Origin: Pseudomonas farris
GTDB lineage: Bacteria; Pseudomonadota; Gammaproteobacteria; Pseudomonadales; Pseudomonadaceae
Reading direction: 5' to 3'
Length of the DNA stretch: 64,000 bases
NCBI RefSeq assembly: GCF_019145235.1
Contig: NZ_JAHSTV010000009.1
Coordinates: 1 to 64,000, forward strand
Below are positions 10,044-18,836 of this stretch, piece by piece; position 1 is the stretch's first letter, and each line of letters begins with the position of its first letter. A model generated the notes under the pieces. That model was not told the origin of the DNA and did not search any database. It saw nothing but the letters and a program-made list of their open reading frames with translations. The translations under genes and the position numbers were made by a program.

Positions 10044-11308
10044 ATCTATTCAAATCTCGTACACGCCCGACCCTGGGTTCGGTTATCGGCCGTGGACATT
10101 TGATCGTCGCCTTGGTGGCCGTGGCCATGGCCAGTGTTTCGTTGACCCTGCTGGGTGTTCTGGCCTTGCGGGTTTATGCCGATCACAACCTGCATCTGAT
10201 CGCCCGCTCGATCAACTACACCGTGGAAGCCGCGGTGGTGTTCGACGATAAGGCCGCCGCCACCGAAGCGCTGGCGTTGATCGCGTCCACCGAAGAAGTG
10301 GCCGATGCACAGGTGATGGACGAGCAAGGCGAGTTGCTCGCACGTTGGCAGAGACCGGAAACGGGATTGTTGTCGGATCTTGAAATGCAGATCGCCCGGG
10401 TGATTCTGGAAAAGCCCATCAGCATGCCGATTGTCCATCAAGGTCAGGAAATCGGCAGTATCCTGCTGGTCGGGCACGGTGGCAGCCTGATGAGTTTTTT
10501 GCTCAGCGGGCTGGTGGGAATCGTCTTGTGTACCGCCATCAGTGCCTGGGTTGCGCTTTATCTGGCGCGGCGGCAATTGCGGGGGATCACCGGCCCTTTG
10601 CGTAGCCTGGCTACTGTGGCTCACGCCGCCCGCAGCGAGCGAGCCTTTGACCAGCGCGTACCGCCCGCCGACATTGCCGAACTCGACAACCTGGGCAATG
10701 ACTTCAATGCCTTGCTCGATGAACTCGAATCCTGGCAGACCCACCTGCAAAGCGAAAACGAAACCCTGGCCCACCAAGCCAGCCATGACAGCCTTACCGG
10801 ACTGCCGAATCGAGCGTTTTTCGAAGGCCGCCTTATGCGTGCCTTGCGCAATGCCGGCAAGCTCGATGAGCGAGTGGCTGTGCTGTTTCTCGACAGTGAC
10901 CGGTTCAAGGAGATCAACGATAACTTCGGCCACGCTGCTGGCGATGCGGTGCTGGTCGCCGTGGCAACCCGGGTTCGTGCACAACTGCGTGAAGAGGACC
11001 TGGTCGCGCGTCTGGGCGGCGACGAGTTTGCAATCCTGCTCACACCGCTGCACAAGGCCGAAGACGCCGAACGGATTGCTGACAAAATCATCGCCAGCAT
11101 GGAAATACCCATCCAGTTGCCGGGCAGTACCCAAGTGTTGACTTCACTCAGTATTGGCATCGCGGTGTACCCCGATCATGGGGTCACACCGGGTGAGTTG
11201 CTCGATGCTGCCGACGCCGCGATGTACCAGGCCAAACGCCTTTCCCGAGGCGCACAGCAAACGGCAGGGGCGGAGCTCCCTGTCGTCCATGTTCAAACCA
11301 GGAGTTAA
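10040..11308 (+). CDS. yfiN: YfiN/TpbB-type membrane diguanylate cyclase
   Basis: A 422-residue inner-membrane diguanylate cyclase that makes c-di-GMP from GTP. One transmembrane helix lies near residues 20-45, then a periplasmic sensor (CHASE8-like), a second helix near 150-175 (LLSGLVGIVLCTAISAWVAL), a HAMP linker (RRQLRGITGPLRSL) and a C-terminal GGDEF domain. The active-site motif LGGDEFAILL is intact and preceded by FLDSDRFKEINDNFGHAAGD. No EAL domain follows. By analogy with P. aeruginosa, periplasmic YfiR holds it off and YfiB relieves this under envelope stress, raising c-di-GMP and biofilm formation. It overlaps yfiR and its stop TAA shares a base with the yfiB ATG. Confidence 0.93.
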   Translation: MNLFKSRTRPTLGSVIGRGHLIVALVAVAMASVSLTLLGVLALRVYADHNLHLIARSINYTVEAAVVFDDKAAATEALALIASTEEVADAQVMDEQGELLARWQRPETGLLSDLEMQIARVILEKPISMPIVHQGQEIGSILLVGHGGSLMSFLLSGLVGIVLCTAISAWVALYLARRQLRGITGPLRSLATVAHAARSERAFDQRVPPADIAELDNLGNDFNALLDELESWQTHLQSENETLAHQASHDSLTGLPNRAFFEGRLMRALRNAGKLDERVAVLFLDSDRFKEINDNFGHAAGDAVLVAVATRVRAQLREEDLVARLGGDEFAILLTPLHKAEDAERIADKIIASMEIPIQLPGSTQVLTSLSIGIAVYPDHGVTPGELLDAADAAMYQAKRLSRGAQQTAGAELPVVHVQTRS

Positions 11309-11817
11309 TGCCTGTGTTCACCTTCAATCAACGTTCGTTACGCCTTTTCACGATCACCCTGTTGCTGACCTTGCTGACATTGACCGGTTGCCAGACGGCG
11401 CCGCAAAAAGGCCTGACCCCGGCGCAAATCGCCGTGCTCAAGCAGCAAGGTTTCGAAATGACGGATGATGGCTGGGCCTATGATCTGTCAGGCAAAGTTT
11501 TGTTCGGCAGTGATGTCGAGAGTCTCAACCCCGCCAGTACCGAGATTGTCGAGCGCATTGCCAAGGCGCTATTGAGTGTGGAAATCGAGCGCGTAAGAAT
11601 CGACGGCCACACCGACTCCTCGGGCACAGAGTCCTATAACGAACAGCTTTCCCAGCGTCGCGCGAAAAGCGTCGGCAAGGTGTTAGCTGCTGCCGGTATA
11701 AAAGAAGAAAACATCCAACTGCGCGGCCTGGGCAGCAGCAAGCCCGTCGCCTCCAACGACTCCGTGGTCGGCCGCACCGAGAACCGTCGGGTGTCGATCG
11801 TGGTCAGCACGGATTAA
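11308..11817 (+). CDS. yfiB: YfiB-like OmpA-family outer-membrane lipoprotein
   Basis: This 169-residue lipoprotein begins with a signal sequence ending in the lipobox LTGC (Cys at about residue 29), so it should be lipid-anchored. The C-terminal half is an OmpA-like peptidoglycan-binding domain: RIDGHTDSSGTESYNEQLSQRRA is the classic signature, with VVGRTENRRVSIVV at the end. In the Yfi system YfiB sequesters YfiR at the outer membrane and thereby activates YfiN. The start overlaps the yfiN stop by one base. Its last 4 bp overlap the end of the convergent LysR gene, so there is no separate intergenic terminator here. Confidence 0.92.
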   Translation: MPVFTFNQRSLRLFTITLLLTLLTLTGCQTAPQKGLTPAQIAVLKQQGFEMTDDGWAYDLSGKVLFGSDVESLNPASTEIVERIAKALLSVEIERVRIDGHTDSSGTESYNEQLSQRRAKSVGKVLAAAGIKEENIQLRGLGSSKPVASNDSVVGRTENRRVSIVVSTD

Positions 11818-12761
11818 TCGGCGAACAACATCTCCCGACTTTCCCCCATCAACAGCCCTTGATTCTGCTCGGTGACACCACGGATGTAATCCCACAACAA
11901 CGTGATCCGCTTGAGCTTGCGCAGGTCCTCCCGGCAGTACATCCAGAACTGTCGGGTAATGGTGATCTCTTGCGGCAACACCGGCAGCAATCGCGGGTCC
12001 TGAGCTGCCAGGAAACACGGCAGAATCGCCAATGACCGTCCCTGCTGCGCCGCCACGAACTGCGCAATCACACTAGTGCTGCGCAGATTGGCACTGGCAC
12101 CGGGCAACACATTCGCCAGGTACAGCAGCTCCGAGCTGAACGCCAGATCGTCCACATAACTGATGAATTGATGCTTGCCCAAGTCTGCCGGGCGACGGAT
12201 CGGTGGGTGCTTGTCCAGATAGTCCTGGGTCGCATACAGCTGCAATTTGTAATCGCAGAGTTTGCAGCAGACATACGGGCCGTGCTCCGGCCGCTCCAGC
12301 GCGATGACGATGTCTGCCTCGCGCTTGGACAGGCTGATGAAGTGCGGCAGCGGCAGGATGTCCACCGAGATCGCCGGGTAGGCGTCTACGAAATGGCTCA
12401 GCTGCGGGGTGATGAAAAAGCTGCCGAACCCTTCGGTGCAGCCCATGCGCACATGCCCGGACAACGCCACGCCTGAGCCCGAAACCTGTTCGCAGGCCAT
12501 GTGCAGAGTGCTTTCGATCGACTCGGCGTAACCCAGCAGCCGCTGGCCTTCGGCAGTCAGGACGAAACCGCTGGTCCGGGACTTTTCGAACAGCAACGTG
12601 CCCAATGAAGCTTCCAGCGAACTGATGCGTCGCGACACGGTGGTGTAATCCACCGCCAGGCGCTTGGCCGCGGTGCTGGCCTTGCGAGTGCGGGCAACCT
12701 CAAGGAAAAACTTGAGGTCATCCCAATTCAACGAGCCTAAAGACGTGATGTTTTTTTGCAT
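11814..12761 (-). CDS. LysR-family transcriptional regulator divergent from mmsAB
   Basis: A 315-residue LysR-type regulator. An N-terminal winged HTH (LKFFLEVARTRKASTAAKRLAVDYTTVSRRISSLE split across residues 15-50) is followed by a periplasmic-binding-protein-like effector domain. I place the start at 12761 (MQKNITS) because the upstream extension is not LysR-like and HTH spacing then fits the family. It is divergent from mmsA with about 160 bp between, so it probably regulates mmsAB. P. aeruginosa controls mmsAB with the AraC-type MmsR, so a LysR partner here is a different arrangement. The effector is unknown; a valine-degradation intermediate is a guess. Its 3' end overlaps yfiB convergently. 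Confidence 0.88.
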   Translation of the reverse strand: MQKNITSLGSLNWDDLKFFLEVARTRKASTAAKRLAVDYTTVSRRISSLEASLGTLLFEKSRTSGFVLTAEGQRLLGYAESIESTLHMACEQVSGSGVALSGHVRMGCTEGFGSFFITPQLSHFVDAYPAISVDILPLPHFISLSKREADIVIALERPEHGPYVCCKLCDYKLQLYATQDYLDKHPPIRRPADLGKHQFISYVDDLAFSSELLYLANVLPGASANLRSTSVIAQFVAAQQGRSLAILPCFLAAQDPRLLPVLPQEITITRQFWMYCREDLRKLKRITLLWDYIRGVTEQNQGLLMGESREMLFAD

Positions 12762-12923
12762 GATGGACCGGCTTTTATGTGCGTTCTTATTAGAAGTTTG
12801 CACATCTATACTCCAAAAACAGTCCGACAACCAATTCGCGACACACGCCTCATCTCAAGGCGACTTTCTCGCCTTGGCTCCAAAGATCGCTCTCTTAATA
12901 AGAACAACGTCCCGGAGACCAAC

Positions 12924-14441
12924 ATGAACGCATCGCTAGAAACCACCGTGCAAAAGGTCAAATTGTTGATCGATGGCGAGTGGGTCGAATCCCAGACCAC
13001 CGAATGGCACGACATCGTCAACCCGGCGACCCAGCAAGTGTTGGCTAAAGTCCCATTCGCCACAGCCGCCGAAGTCGATGCTGCCATCAGCGCCGCCCAT
13101 CGCGCCTTCCAGACCTGGAAGCTGACGCCGATCGGCGCGCGGATGCGCATCATGCTCAAGCTTCAGGCGTTGATTCGTGAACACTCCAAGCGTATTGCCG
13201 TGGTGCTCAGCAACGAGCAGGGCAAAACCATTGCCGACGCTGAAGGCGATATCTTCCGCGGCCTGGAAGTGGTCGAACACGCTTGCTCCATTGGCAGCCT
13301 GCAAATGGGCGAGTTCGCCGAGAACGTCGCTGGCGGGGTCGACACCTACACCCTGCGTCAGCCAATCGGCGTCTGTGCCGGCATTACCCCGTTCAACTTC
13401 CCGGCGATGATTCCACTGTGGATGTTCCCGATGGCGATCGCCTGCGGCAACACCTTCGTGCTCAAGCCGTCCGAGCAGGACCCGATGTCGACCATGCTGC
13501 TGGTGGAACTGGCCATCGAAGCCGGCATTCCGCCGGGTGTGCTCAACGTCGTTCATGGCGGCAAGGATGTGGTGGATGCGCTTTGCACCCACAAGGACAT
13601 CAAGGCTGTTTCGTTCGTCGGTTCGACCGCAGTCGGTACTCACGTCTACGACCTGGCCGGCAAACACGGCAAGCGTGTGCAATCGATGATGGGCGCCAAG
13701 AACCACGCCGTGGTGCTGCCGGATGCCAATCGCGTACAAGCGCTCAATGCGCTGGTGGGGGCTGGTTTCGGTGCCGCCGGGCAACGCTGCATGGCCACGT
13801 CCGTGGTGGTGCTGGTGGGCGCGGCCAAGCAATGGCTGCCAGACCTGAAAGCACTGGCACAGAAACTTAAAGTGAATGCCGGCAGCGAGCCGGGCACTGA
13901 TGTTGGTCCGGTGATTTCCAAACGTGCCAAGGCACGGATTCTCGATCTGATCGAAAGCGGCATCAAGGAAGGTGCCAAGCTTGAGCTGGATGGTCGCGAC
14001 GTTACCGTTCCTGGCTTCGAAAAAGGCAACTTTGTCGGCCCGACCCTGTTCTCCGGTGTGAAACCCGATATGCAGATCTACACCCAGGAAATCTTCGGCC
14101 CTGTGCTGGTGGTGCTGGAAGTTAACACCCTCGATGAGGCCATCGCTCTGGTCAACGCCAACCCATTTGGCAATGGCACGGGTTTGTTCACTCAAAGCGG
14201 TGCGGCGGCGCGTAAATTCCAGACGGAAATCGACGTCGGTCAGGTCGGCATCAACATCCCGATTCCCGTACCGGTGCCGTTCTTCAGCTTCACCGGTTCC
14301 CGTGGTTCGAAGCTCGGCGACCTCGGTCCGTATGGCAAGCAAGTGGTGCAGTTCTACACTCAAACCAAGACCGTCACTGCACGCTGGTTCGACGACGACA
14401 GCGTCAACGACGGTGTGAACACCACCATCCACTTGCGTTAA
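12924..14441 (+). CDS. mmsA: CoA-acylating methylmalonate-semialdehyde dehydrogenase MmsA
   Basis: This 505-residue aldehyde-dehydrogenase-superfamily enzyme converts (methyl)malonate semialdehyde plus CoA and NAD to propionyl-CoA or acetyl-CoA plus CO2, the last steps of valine and beta-alanine catabolism. Recognisable segments are ITPFNFPAMIPLWMFPMAIA, KPSEQDPMS, FVGSTAVG, and the catalytic cysteine in GAAGQRCMATS. The ending SFTGSRGSKLGDLGPYGKQV is characteristic of MmsA rather than other ALDHs. The longer reading frame from 12756 is rejected because ATG 12924 has a GGAGA Shine-Dalgarno at about 12914 and gives a family-normal N-terminus. mmsB follows 10 bp later in the same operon. Confidence 0.95.
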   Translation: MNASLETTVQKVKLLIDGEWVESQTTEWHDIVNPATQQVLAKVPFATAAEVDAAISAAHRAFQTWKLTPIGARMRIMLKLQALIREHSKRIAVVLSNEQGKTIADAEGDIFRGLEVVEHACSIGSLQMGEFAENVAGGVDTYTLRQPIGVCAGITPFNFPAMIPLWMFPMAIACGNTFVLKPSEQDPMSTMLLVELAIEAGIPPGVLNVVHGGKDVVDALCTHKDIKAVSFVGSTAVGTHVYDLAGKHGKRVQSMMGAKNHAVVLPDANRVQALNALVGAGFGAAGQRCMATSVVVLVGAAKQWLPDLKALAQKLKVNAGSEPGTDVGPVISKRAKARILDLIESGIKEGAKLELDGRDVTVPGFEKGNFVGPTLFSGVKPDMQIYTQEIFGPVLVVLEVNTLDEAIALVNANPFGNGTGLFTQSGAAARKFQTEIDVGQVGINIPIPVPVPFFSFTGSRGSKLGDLGPYGKQVVQFYTQTKTVTARWFDDDSVNDGVNTTIHLR

Positions 14442-14451
14442 GGAGCCGGAC

Positions 14452-15339
14452 ATGAAAATCGCGTTTATCGGTCTCGGCAACATGGGCGCCCCAATGGCGC
14501 GCAACCTGATCAAGGCCGGCCATTCACTGCGCCTGGTCGACCTGAACAAAGCTGTGCTGGCAGAGCTCGAGCAACTGGGCGGCAGCATCAGCGCTTCGGC
14601 ACGTGAAGCGGCTCAAGAGGCAGAGCTGGTGATCACCATGCTGCCAGCCGCTGTGCATGTGCGCAGCGTCTGGCTGGGCGAAGACGGCGTGCTGGCGGGG
14701 ATCGCCAAGGGCGTGCCCGCAGTGGATTGCAGCACCATCGATCCGCAGACGGCGCGCGATGTTGCCGCAGCGGCTGCCAAACAAGGCGTGACGATGGCTG
14801 ATGCACCGGTCTCCGGCGGTACTGGCGGTGCAGCGGCCGGGACGCTGACTTTCATGGTCGGCGCCACACCTGAGCTGTTCGCGACCCTGCAACCGGTGCT
14901 GGCGCAGATGGGCCGTAACATCGTCCACTGTGGCGAAGTCGGCACCGGGCAAATCGCCAAAATCTGCAATAACCTGCTGCTGGCGATTTCCATGGTCGGC
15001 GTCAGCGAGGCCATGGCCTTGGGCGATGCGCTGGGGATCGACACGACGGTGCTCGCGGGGATCATCAACAGTTCCACCGGGCGTTGCTGGAGTTCGGAGA
15101 TGTACAACCCGTGGCCGGGTATCGTCGAAACGGCGCCGGCCTCGCGCGGGTATACCGGCGGTTTCGGTGCCGAACTGATGCTCAAGGATCTGGGGCTGGC
15201 CACTGAGGCGGCACGTCAGGCGCACCAACCGGTGGTGCTCGGCGCGGTGGCGCAACAGTTGTATCAGGCGATGAGTCAGCGTGGGGAAGGGGGTAAGGAC
15301 TTCTCGGCGATCATCAATAGCTATCGCAAGCCCCAATAA
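14452..15339 (+). CDS. mmsB: 3-hydroxyisobutyrate dehydrogenase MmsB
   Basis: This 295-residue member of the beta-hydroxyacid dehydrogenase family oxidises 3-hydroxyisobutyrate to methylmalonate semialdehyde, the substrate of MmsA. The N-terminal Rossmann motif GLGNMGAPMARNLIKAGH binds NAD. DAPVSGGTGGAAAGTLTFMVG is the substrate-binding signature, and the catalytic lysine is in GQIAKICNN. An AGGAG Shine-Dalgarno sits just before the ATG, and the gene starts 10 bp after mmsA. The pair therefore forms a consecutive two-step pathway. Downstream are imperfect repeats and a strong terminator at 15555-15589. Confidence 0.95.
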   Translation: MKIAFIGLGNMGAPMARNLIKAGHSLRLVDLNKAVLAELEQLGGSISASAREAAQEAELVITMLPAAVHVRSVWLGEDGVLAGIAKGVPAVDCSTIDPQTARDVAAAAAKQGVTMADAPVSGGTGGAAAGTLTFMVGATPELFATLQPVLAQMGRNIVHCGEVGTGQIAKICNNLLLAISMVGVSEAMALGDALGIDTTVLAGIINSSTGRCWSSEMYNPWPGIVETAPASRGYTGGFGAELMLKDLGLATEAARQAHQPVVLGAVAQQLYQAMSQRGEGGKDFSAIINSYRKPQ

Positions 15340-15360
15340 TGGGACGGGATTGGGGCTGGT

Positions 15361-15417
15361 GGGCTTGTCTGTGGTGAGAGGGCTTGCCTGTGTAGAGGAG
15401 GCTTGCCTGTGGCGAGG
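15361..15417. repeat. Three imperfect 19-bp tandem repeats
   Basis: Three consecutive 19-bp units, 15361-15379, 15380-15398 and 15399-15417, share the pattern GGCTTGYCTGTG followed by a purine-rich end. A partial fourth unit runs into the inverted repeat that follows. The unit is related to the head of the downstream REP-like arm, so the array probably arose by local slippage or duplication of REP material. No coding role is visible. Confidence 0.6.
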
Positions 15418-15530
15418 GGGCTTGCCCCCGTTGGAGTGCGTAGCGCTCCCTCCTGCATTCTTTCAGTCATACCGCGTCGGCAGGTTTGACGACGGCTTCG
15501 CCGCCGAACGGGGGCAAGCCCCCTCGCCAC
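15409..15530. repeat. REPIN-like inverted repeat pair downstream of mmsB
   Basis: Two arms of a REP-type sequence face each other: GTGGCGAGGGGGCTTGCC at the left and GGGGGCAAGCCCCCTCGCC at the right, separated by about 70 bp. This is the arrangement called a REPIN in fluorescent pseudomonads, mobilised in trans by RAYT transposases. No RAYT gene is present in the window. Confidence 0.7.
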
Positions 15531-15554
15531 GGGTTCTGCGTATTCCAATATTTG

Positions 15555-15589
15555 CCGAGAGACCACGTCGGGTGGTCTCTCGGTTTTTT
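15555..15589 (+). terminator. Rho-independent terminator after mmsAB
   Basis: A 12-bp perfect stem (CCGAGAGACCAC and its complement) with a 5-base loop is followed by six T residues on the plus strand. It is oriented to end transcripts coming from mmsB. On the minus strand no T-run follows the hairpin, so it is not clearly bidirectional. Confidence 0.88.
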
Positions 15590-15592
15590 GCA

Positions 15593-15937
15593 TCAGGCAA
15601 ACACGAAATACTTACGCACGGTCTCAACCACTTCCCACGTGCCTTTCATGCCTGGCTCGATGACGAAAATGTCACCGGCGCGCAGGTGGATCGGCTCCAT
15701 GCCTTCCGGGGTGATGATACAGTAGCCTTCCTGGAAATGGCAGTATTCCCACTTCACGTATTCCACGTACCACTTGCCCGGCGTGCAGATCCAGGTGCCC
15801 ATGATCTTGCTGCCATCTTCGCTGGTGTACGCGTTGAGGTTGACGGTGTGCGGGTCGCCTTCGAGTTTTTCCCATTTGCAGGCGTCGAGTACGGGCAGCG
15901 GGTGAGTGTCGCGAAGGACGGTAATCGGTGCGGTCAT
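15593..15937 (-). CDS. Small cupin-domain protein (cupin_3/DUF861-like)
   Basis: A 114-residue single-domain cupin. The pattern WICTPGKWYVEYVKWEYCHF then EGYCIITPEG and GDIFVIEPGMKGTWEVVETVRKYFVF matches the cupin_3 family (EutQ or ureidoglycine-aminohydrolase-like folds). The canonical two-His metal motif is not obvious, so an enzymatic role cannot be assigned. Start 15937 is chosen because a GGAG Shine-Dalgarno lies just upstream and the longer frame to 15994 adds a non-cupin, basic extension. It is a monocistronic gene between the mmsAB terminator and a MerR regulator; its substrate is unknown. Confidence 0.75.
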   Translation of the reverse strand: MTAPITVLRDTHPLPVLDACKWEKLEGDPHTVNLNAYTSEDGSKIMGTWICTPGKWYVEYVKWEYCHFQEGYCIITPEGMEPIHLRAGDIFVIEPGMKGTWEVVETVRKYFVFA

Positions 15938-16044
15938 GATGACTCCGGGCAGTGGGTTCAAGAACTGAAGTCGCACCCTATAGCGCCCATACACCGTTCA
16001 GTTGTCTGTATTCGACATTGAGCTGTCCAGAAACGCGCAGACTC

Positions 16045-16416
16045 TCAAAGACTTTCCAGCGGGCAATCGGCTTTGGCCTGTGTGAGGCTGGCTTCAAACT
16101 CGACCAATTGCTCGTGTTGATGCGTGAGTGCGGCAATCCTCTCGCTGATTTCGCACTTCTTGGCATCGATGGCTTGCTGCGCCAATGACCAAGGCATCGC
16201 CAGGCCTTGATGTCCAGTAAAAATCGCCTGCAACTCCTTGAGCCTGAAACCTAAGTGTTGAGCGCACTTGATGAAGATCAGCAGGTCGACGCTTTGCTGA
16301 TCATAGACACGGTATTTCCCTTGCCGCCGAGCGGCAGGCAGCAAGCCGATCGACTCGTAATGGCGAATACTCTTGATCGTCGTGCCCGAGCGATGCGCGG
16401 CTTGGCCGATGTACAT
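16045..16416 (-). CDS. MerR-family transcriptional regulator
   Basis: A 123-residue MerR-type regulator. The N-terminal winged HTH (MYIGQAAHRSGTTIKSIRHY then ESIGLLPAARRQGKYRVYD) is typical, followed by a coiled-coil dimerisation helix (residues about 75-115). There are no paired C-terminal cysteines like those of metal sensors; the single Cys near the end does not form a known metal site. It lies 48 bp downstream of the quinone-reductase-like gene at 16465-17040 on the same strand and is probably co-transcribed with it or controls it. An oxidative or electrophile stress signal is plausible but unproven. Confidence 0.85.
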   Translation of the reverse strand: MYIGQAAHRSGTTIKSIRHYESIGLLPAARRQGKYRVYDQQSVDLLIFIKCAQHLGFRLKELQAIFTGHQGLAMPWSLAQQAIDAKKCEISERIAALTHQHEQLVEFEASLTQAKADCPLESL

Positions 16417-16464
16417 GAAAAGTCCTTTTTTGCCGAGGGTAAGCCAGCCCCATTATCGGCAGAC

Positions 16465-17040
16465 TCATCGGCTGGCGATAGCCTGGGCTTGCAGCAGCCA
16501 GGTTTCGCGCTGACCGGCGCTGGACCCCAGGACCGGCCCGAAGGTGAGCGTGCGCTGGGGTTCGATGCCGCAAAACGCCAAGGTGGTTTTGCGCATCTGA
16601 TGCAGGCCGGGCATGCGGTAGATCCAGCGGTAGTACCAGGGTGGCGTGTCCATGGTCACGAGCAGATGCGCACTGCGGCCATGCAGCAATTTGTCGGGAA
16701 AGGCTTTGCCTTCGCGATACTTGAAGGCGAAGCCCGGAAGCAACACCCGATCAAGAAATCCCTTGAGCAAGGCCGGTACGCCGCCCCACCAGATCGGGTA
16801 GACCAGGGTCAGGTGTTCGGCCCACAAAATGTCTGCCTGAGCACGGCGCAAGTCGGCTTCCAGCGGCTGCACCTGTTGATAGCCTTCGCGCAGCACCGGG
16901 TCGAAGTCCATTCTTCCTAGAAACAACTGGCGCACCTCATGCCCAGCACGCAACGCCGATTGTGCGTAGCGTTCGGCAAGTGCGCCGCAAAAACTGTTGC
17001 TCGAAGGATGACCGAGAATCACCAGTATTCGTTTGCTCAT
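16465..17040 (-). CDS. Flavodoxin-fold NAD(P)H-dependent oxidoreductase (quinone reductase family)
   Basis: A 191-residue flavodoxin-like protein of the NQO/KefF/MdaB superfamily. The N-terminal phosphate-binding loop GHPSSNSFCGALAE and the motif LVYPIWWGGVPALLKGFLDR identify FMN binding and the quinone pocket, with LLPGFAFKY following. Such enzymes carry out two-electron quinone reduction and limit radical formation. It starts at 17040 and precedes the MerR gene on the same strand, suggesting a regulator-enzyme pair. Substrate cannot be told from sequence. Confidence 0.85.
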   Translation of the reverse strand: MSKRILVILGHPSSNSFCGALAERYAQSALRAGHEVRQLFLGRMDFDPVLREGYQQVQPLEADLRRAQADILWAEHLTLVYPIWWGGVPALLKGFLDRVLLPGFAFKYREGKAFPDKLLHGRSAHLLVTMDTPPWYYRWIYRMPGLHQMRKTTLAFCGIEPQRTLTFGPVLGSSAGQRETWLLQAQAIASR

Positions 17041-17085
17041 CGTAACGGTCCCTGAAGATGAAACCTCAAGGGTAAAGTCTGCCCC

Positions 17086-17970
17086 TCAGGGGAGAGTCAA
17101 GACGTTCAGCAAGGCCTGGGCATAACCGGGCAGCACGGCGAAGTCCCGGGCGCAAAGCAACAGTTTGCGTCGGGCCCATGGCTCTTTCAGTGCGATGCTT
17201 TTGAACGGCGTTTCAGCTGACCAGCGTTCGACCGCCGCCAAGGGCACGATCGCCAGCCCGGCACCTCGGGCAACCATGCGCATCACGCCATCGAAGCCAT
17301 CGGCACGGATGCGGATCTGCATCCGTAAGCCGCTGTGCAGGGCCTGTTCTTCCAGGTACACGGCCAAGGCGCTGTTGGCGTTCAGGCCGACGTAATCATG
17401 ATGCAAGGTGGCGCTGAAATTTAACGGTCCGGTGTCGGCCAAGGGGTGATCGCGCGGAAGGATCAGTACCAGCGGGTCGTCGCGGAAATAGCGGGTCTGA
17501 AGGCCGTCGGTATCCATGGCGTCAGATACGATGCCCAGGTCCGCCGCACCTTGGCGCAAGGCATGGGTGATGCGCGCGCTGGGCAGCTCTTGCAGGTCGA
17601 TGTCGAGGTTCGGATGGTCGCGCAGAAAGTCTGCCAGCAACTCCGGCAGGTACTCGGTGATCGCTGTGGTATTGCACAACAACCGCACCTGGCCTTTGAC
17701 CCCGTTGGCGTATTCGGCCAGATCCCGCTGCATGCGCTCGGCCTGTTGCAAAAGAACTCGGGCGTGCTGCGCCAGGGCTTTGCCGGCCGGGGTAGGGCTG
17801 ATACCGCGACGGCCGCGTTCCAGAAAATCAGTGCCGAGTGAAGATTCCATCGCGCGGATTCGTGCGCTCGCCGCTGCCAGGGACAGATGACTGCGGGCGG
17901 CGCCGGCGGTGATGTTGCCGGTGTCGAGGATGTTCAGGTAGAGGCGCAGGTCGGTCAGGTCGAAGTGCAT
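17086..17970 (-). CDS. LysR-family regulator divergent from TSUP permease
   Basis: A 294-residue LysR-type regulator with an N-terminal HTH (MHFDLTDLRLYLNILDTGN, then ITAGAARSHLSLAAASARIR) and a C-terminal effector-binding domain. The frame extends to 18012, but 17970 gives the standard LysR N-terminus. It is divergent from the TSUP permease at 18072 with about 100 bp between, so it most likely controls that transporter. The effector is unknown; sulfite, sulfoacetate or another small organic anion would fit TSUP substrates. Confidence 0.87.
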   Translation of the reverse strand: MHFDLTDLRLYLNILDTGNITAGAARSHLSLAAASARIRAMESSLGTDFLERGRRGISPTPAGKALAQHARVLLQQAERMQRDLAEYANGVKGQVRLLCNTTAITEYLPELLADFLRDHPNLDIDLQELPSARITHALRQGAADLGIVSDAMDTDGLQTRYFRDDPLVLILPRDHPLADTGPLNFSATLHHDYVGLNANSALAVYLEEQALHSGLRMQIRIRADGFDGVMRMVARGAGLAIVPLAAVERWSAETPFKSIALKEPWARRKLLLCARDFAVLPGYAQALLNVLTLP

Positions 17971-18071
17971 ACAGGTATCCCGAAGATCGTTCCCATGCCT
18001 CTTGTTGAGCAAGAGGCAGCCTCAGTATATGGCAGATTTTCAAGGCAACCTTCAGCGCTCACCATAGCCCC

Positions 18072-18836
18072 ATGAATACACTCGCCGCGTTTTACCAGCA
18101 TCTGGGTTTAGCCCTTTCCTTATTGGTCATCGCCACCTTCCTGCTGGCCGGGATGATCAAAGGTGTAATCGGCCTCGGACTGCCAACCATCGCCATGGGC
18201 TTGCTCGGTCTGGCTATGGCTCCGTCGCAGGCTGCGGCGCTGCTGATCATTCCCGCGACGCTGACCAACGTCTGGCAACTGGCATTCGGCGGTCATTTGC
18301 GCGGGCTGTTGAACCGGTTGTGGCCGATGCTGTTGGCGATTTTCATTGGCTCGGGCGCCGGCACGCTCTGGATCGGCATGGCCGGTGGGCATTGGGTCGT
18401 GCGAGGGCTGGGGGCAGCGTTGTTGATATACGCCTTGAGCGGGTTGTTCCTGCCGACCTTGCGTGTTGGCGGTCGCACCGAGCGTTGGCTCGGTCCGCTC
18501 TGCGGTGTGCTGACGGGTATCATCACTTCGGCCACCGGGGTTTTCGTGATTCCGGCGGTGCCTTATCTGCAAGCACTGGGCTTGAGCAAGGATGAGCTGG
18601 TGCAGGCGCTGGGCCTGTCGTTCACCGTCTCGACCCTCGCGTTGGCCGCCGGCCTGTTATGGCGCGGCGCCCTCGGCGGTGGCGAGTTGAGCGCGTCGCT
18701 GCTGGCACTGATTCCGGCGGTGCTCGGCATGCTGCTGGGGCAATGGCTGCGCCAGCGGATCAGCGCCGTGTTGTTCAAGCGCGTGTTCTTCATCGGTCTC
18801 GGCGTGCTCGGCGGCCACTTGCTGATCAGCGGCTAG
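18072..18836 (+). CDS. TSUP (TauE/SafE/DUF81) family membrane permease
   Basis: A 254-residue integral membrane protein with about seven to eight hydrophobic segments. The TSUP hallmarks GMIKGVIGLGLPTIAMGLLG and, in the second half, GVLTGIITSATGVFVIPAVPY form the repeated glycine-rich motif of this family. TSUP proteins move sulfite, sulfoacetate, or other organic anions, usually outward. The gene is divergent from a LysR regulator and its end overlaps the convergent ABM gene by 11 bp. The specific substrate is unknown. Confidence 0.87.
   Translation: MNTLAAFYQHLGLALSLLVIATFLLAGMIKGVIGLGLPTIAMGLLGLAMAPSQAAALLIIPATLTNVWQLAFGGHLRGLLNRLWPMLLAIFIGSGAGTLWIGMAGGHWVVRGLGAALLIYALSGLFLPTLRVGGRTERWLGPLCGVLTGIITSATGVFVIPAVPYLQALGLSKDELVQALGLSFTVSTLALAAGLLWRGALGGGELSASLLALIPAVLGMLLGQWLRQRISAVLFKRVFFIGLGVLGGHLLISG

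Noticed and set aside
15361..15417. Regulatory iterons or CRISPR-like array
   Set aside because: Units are adjacent and imperfect with no spacers and derive from REP sequence.
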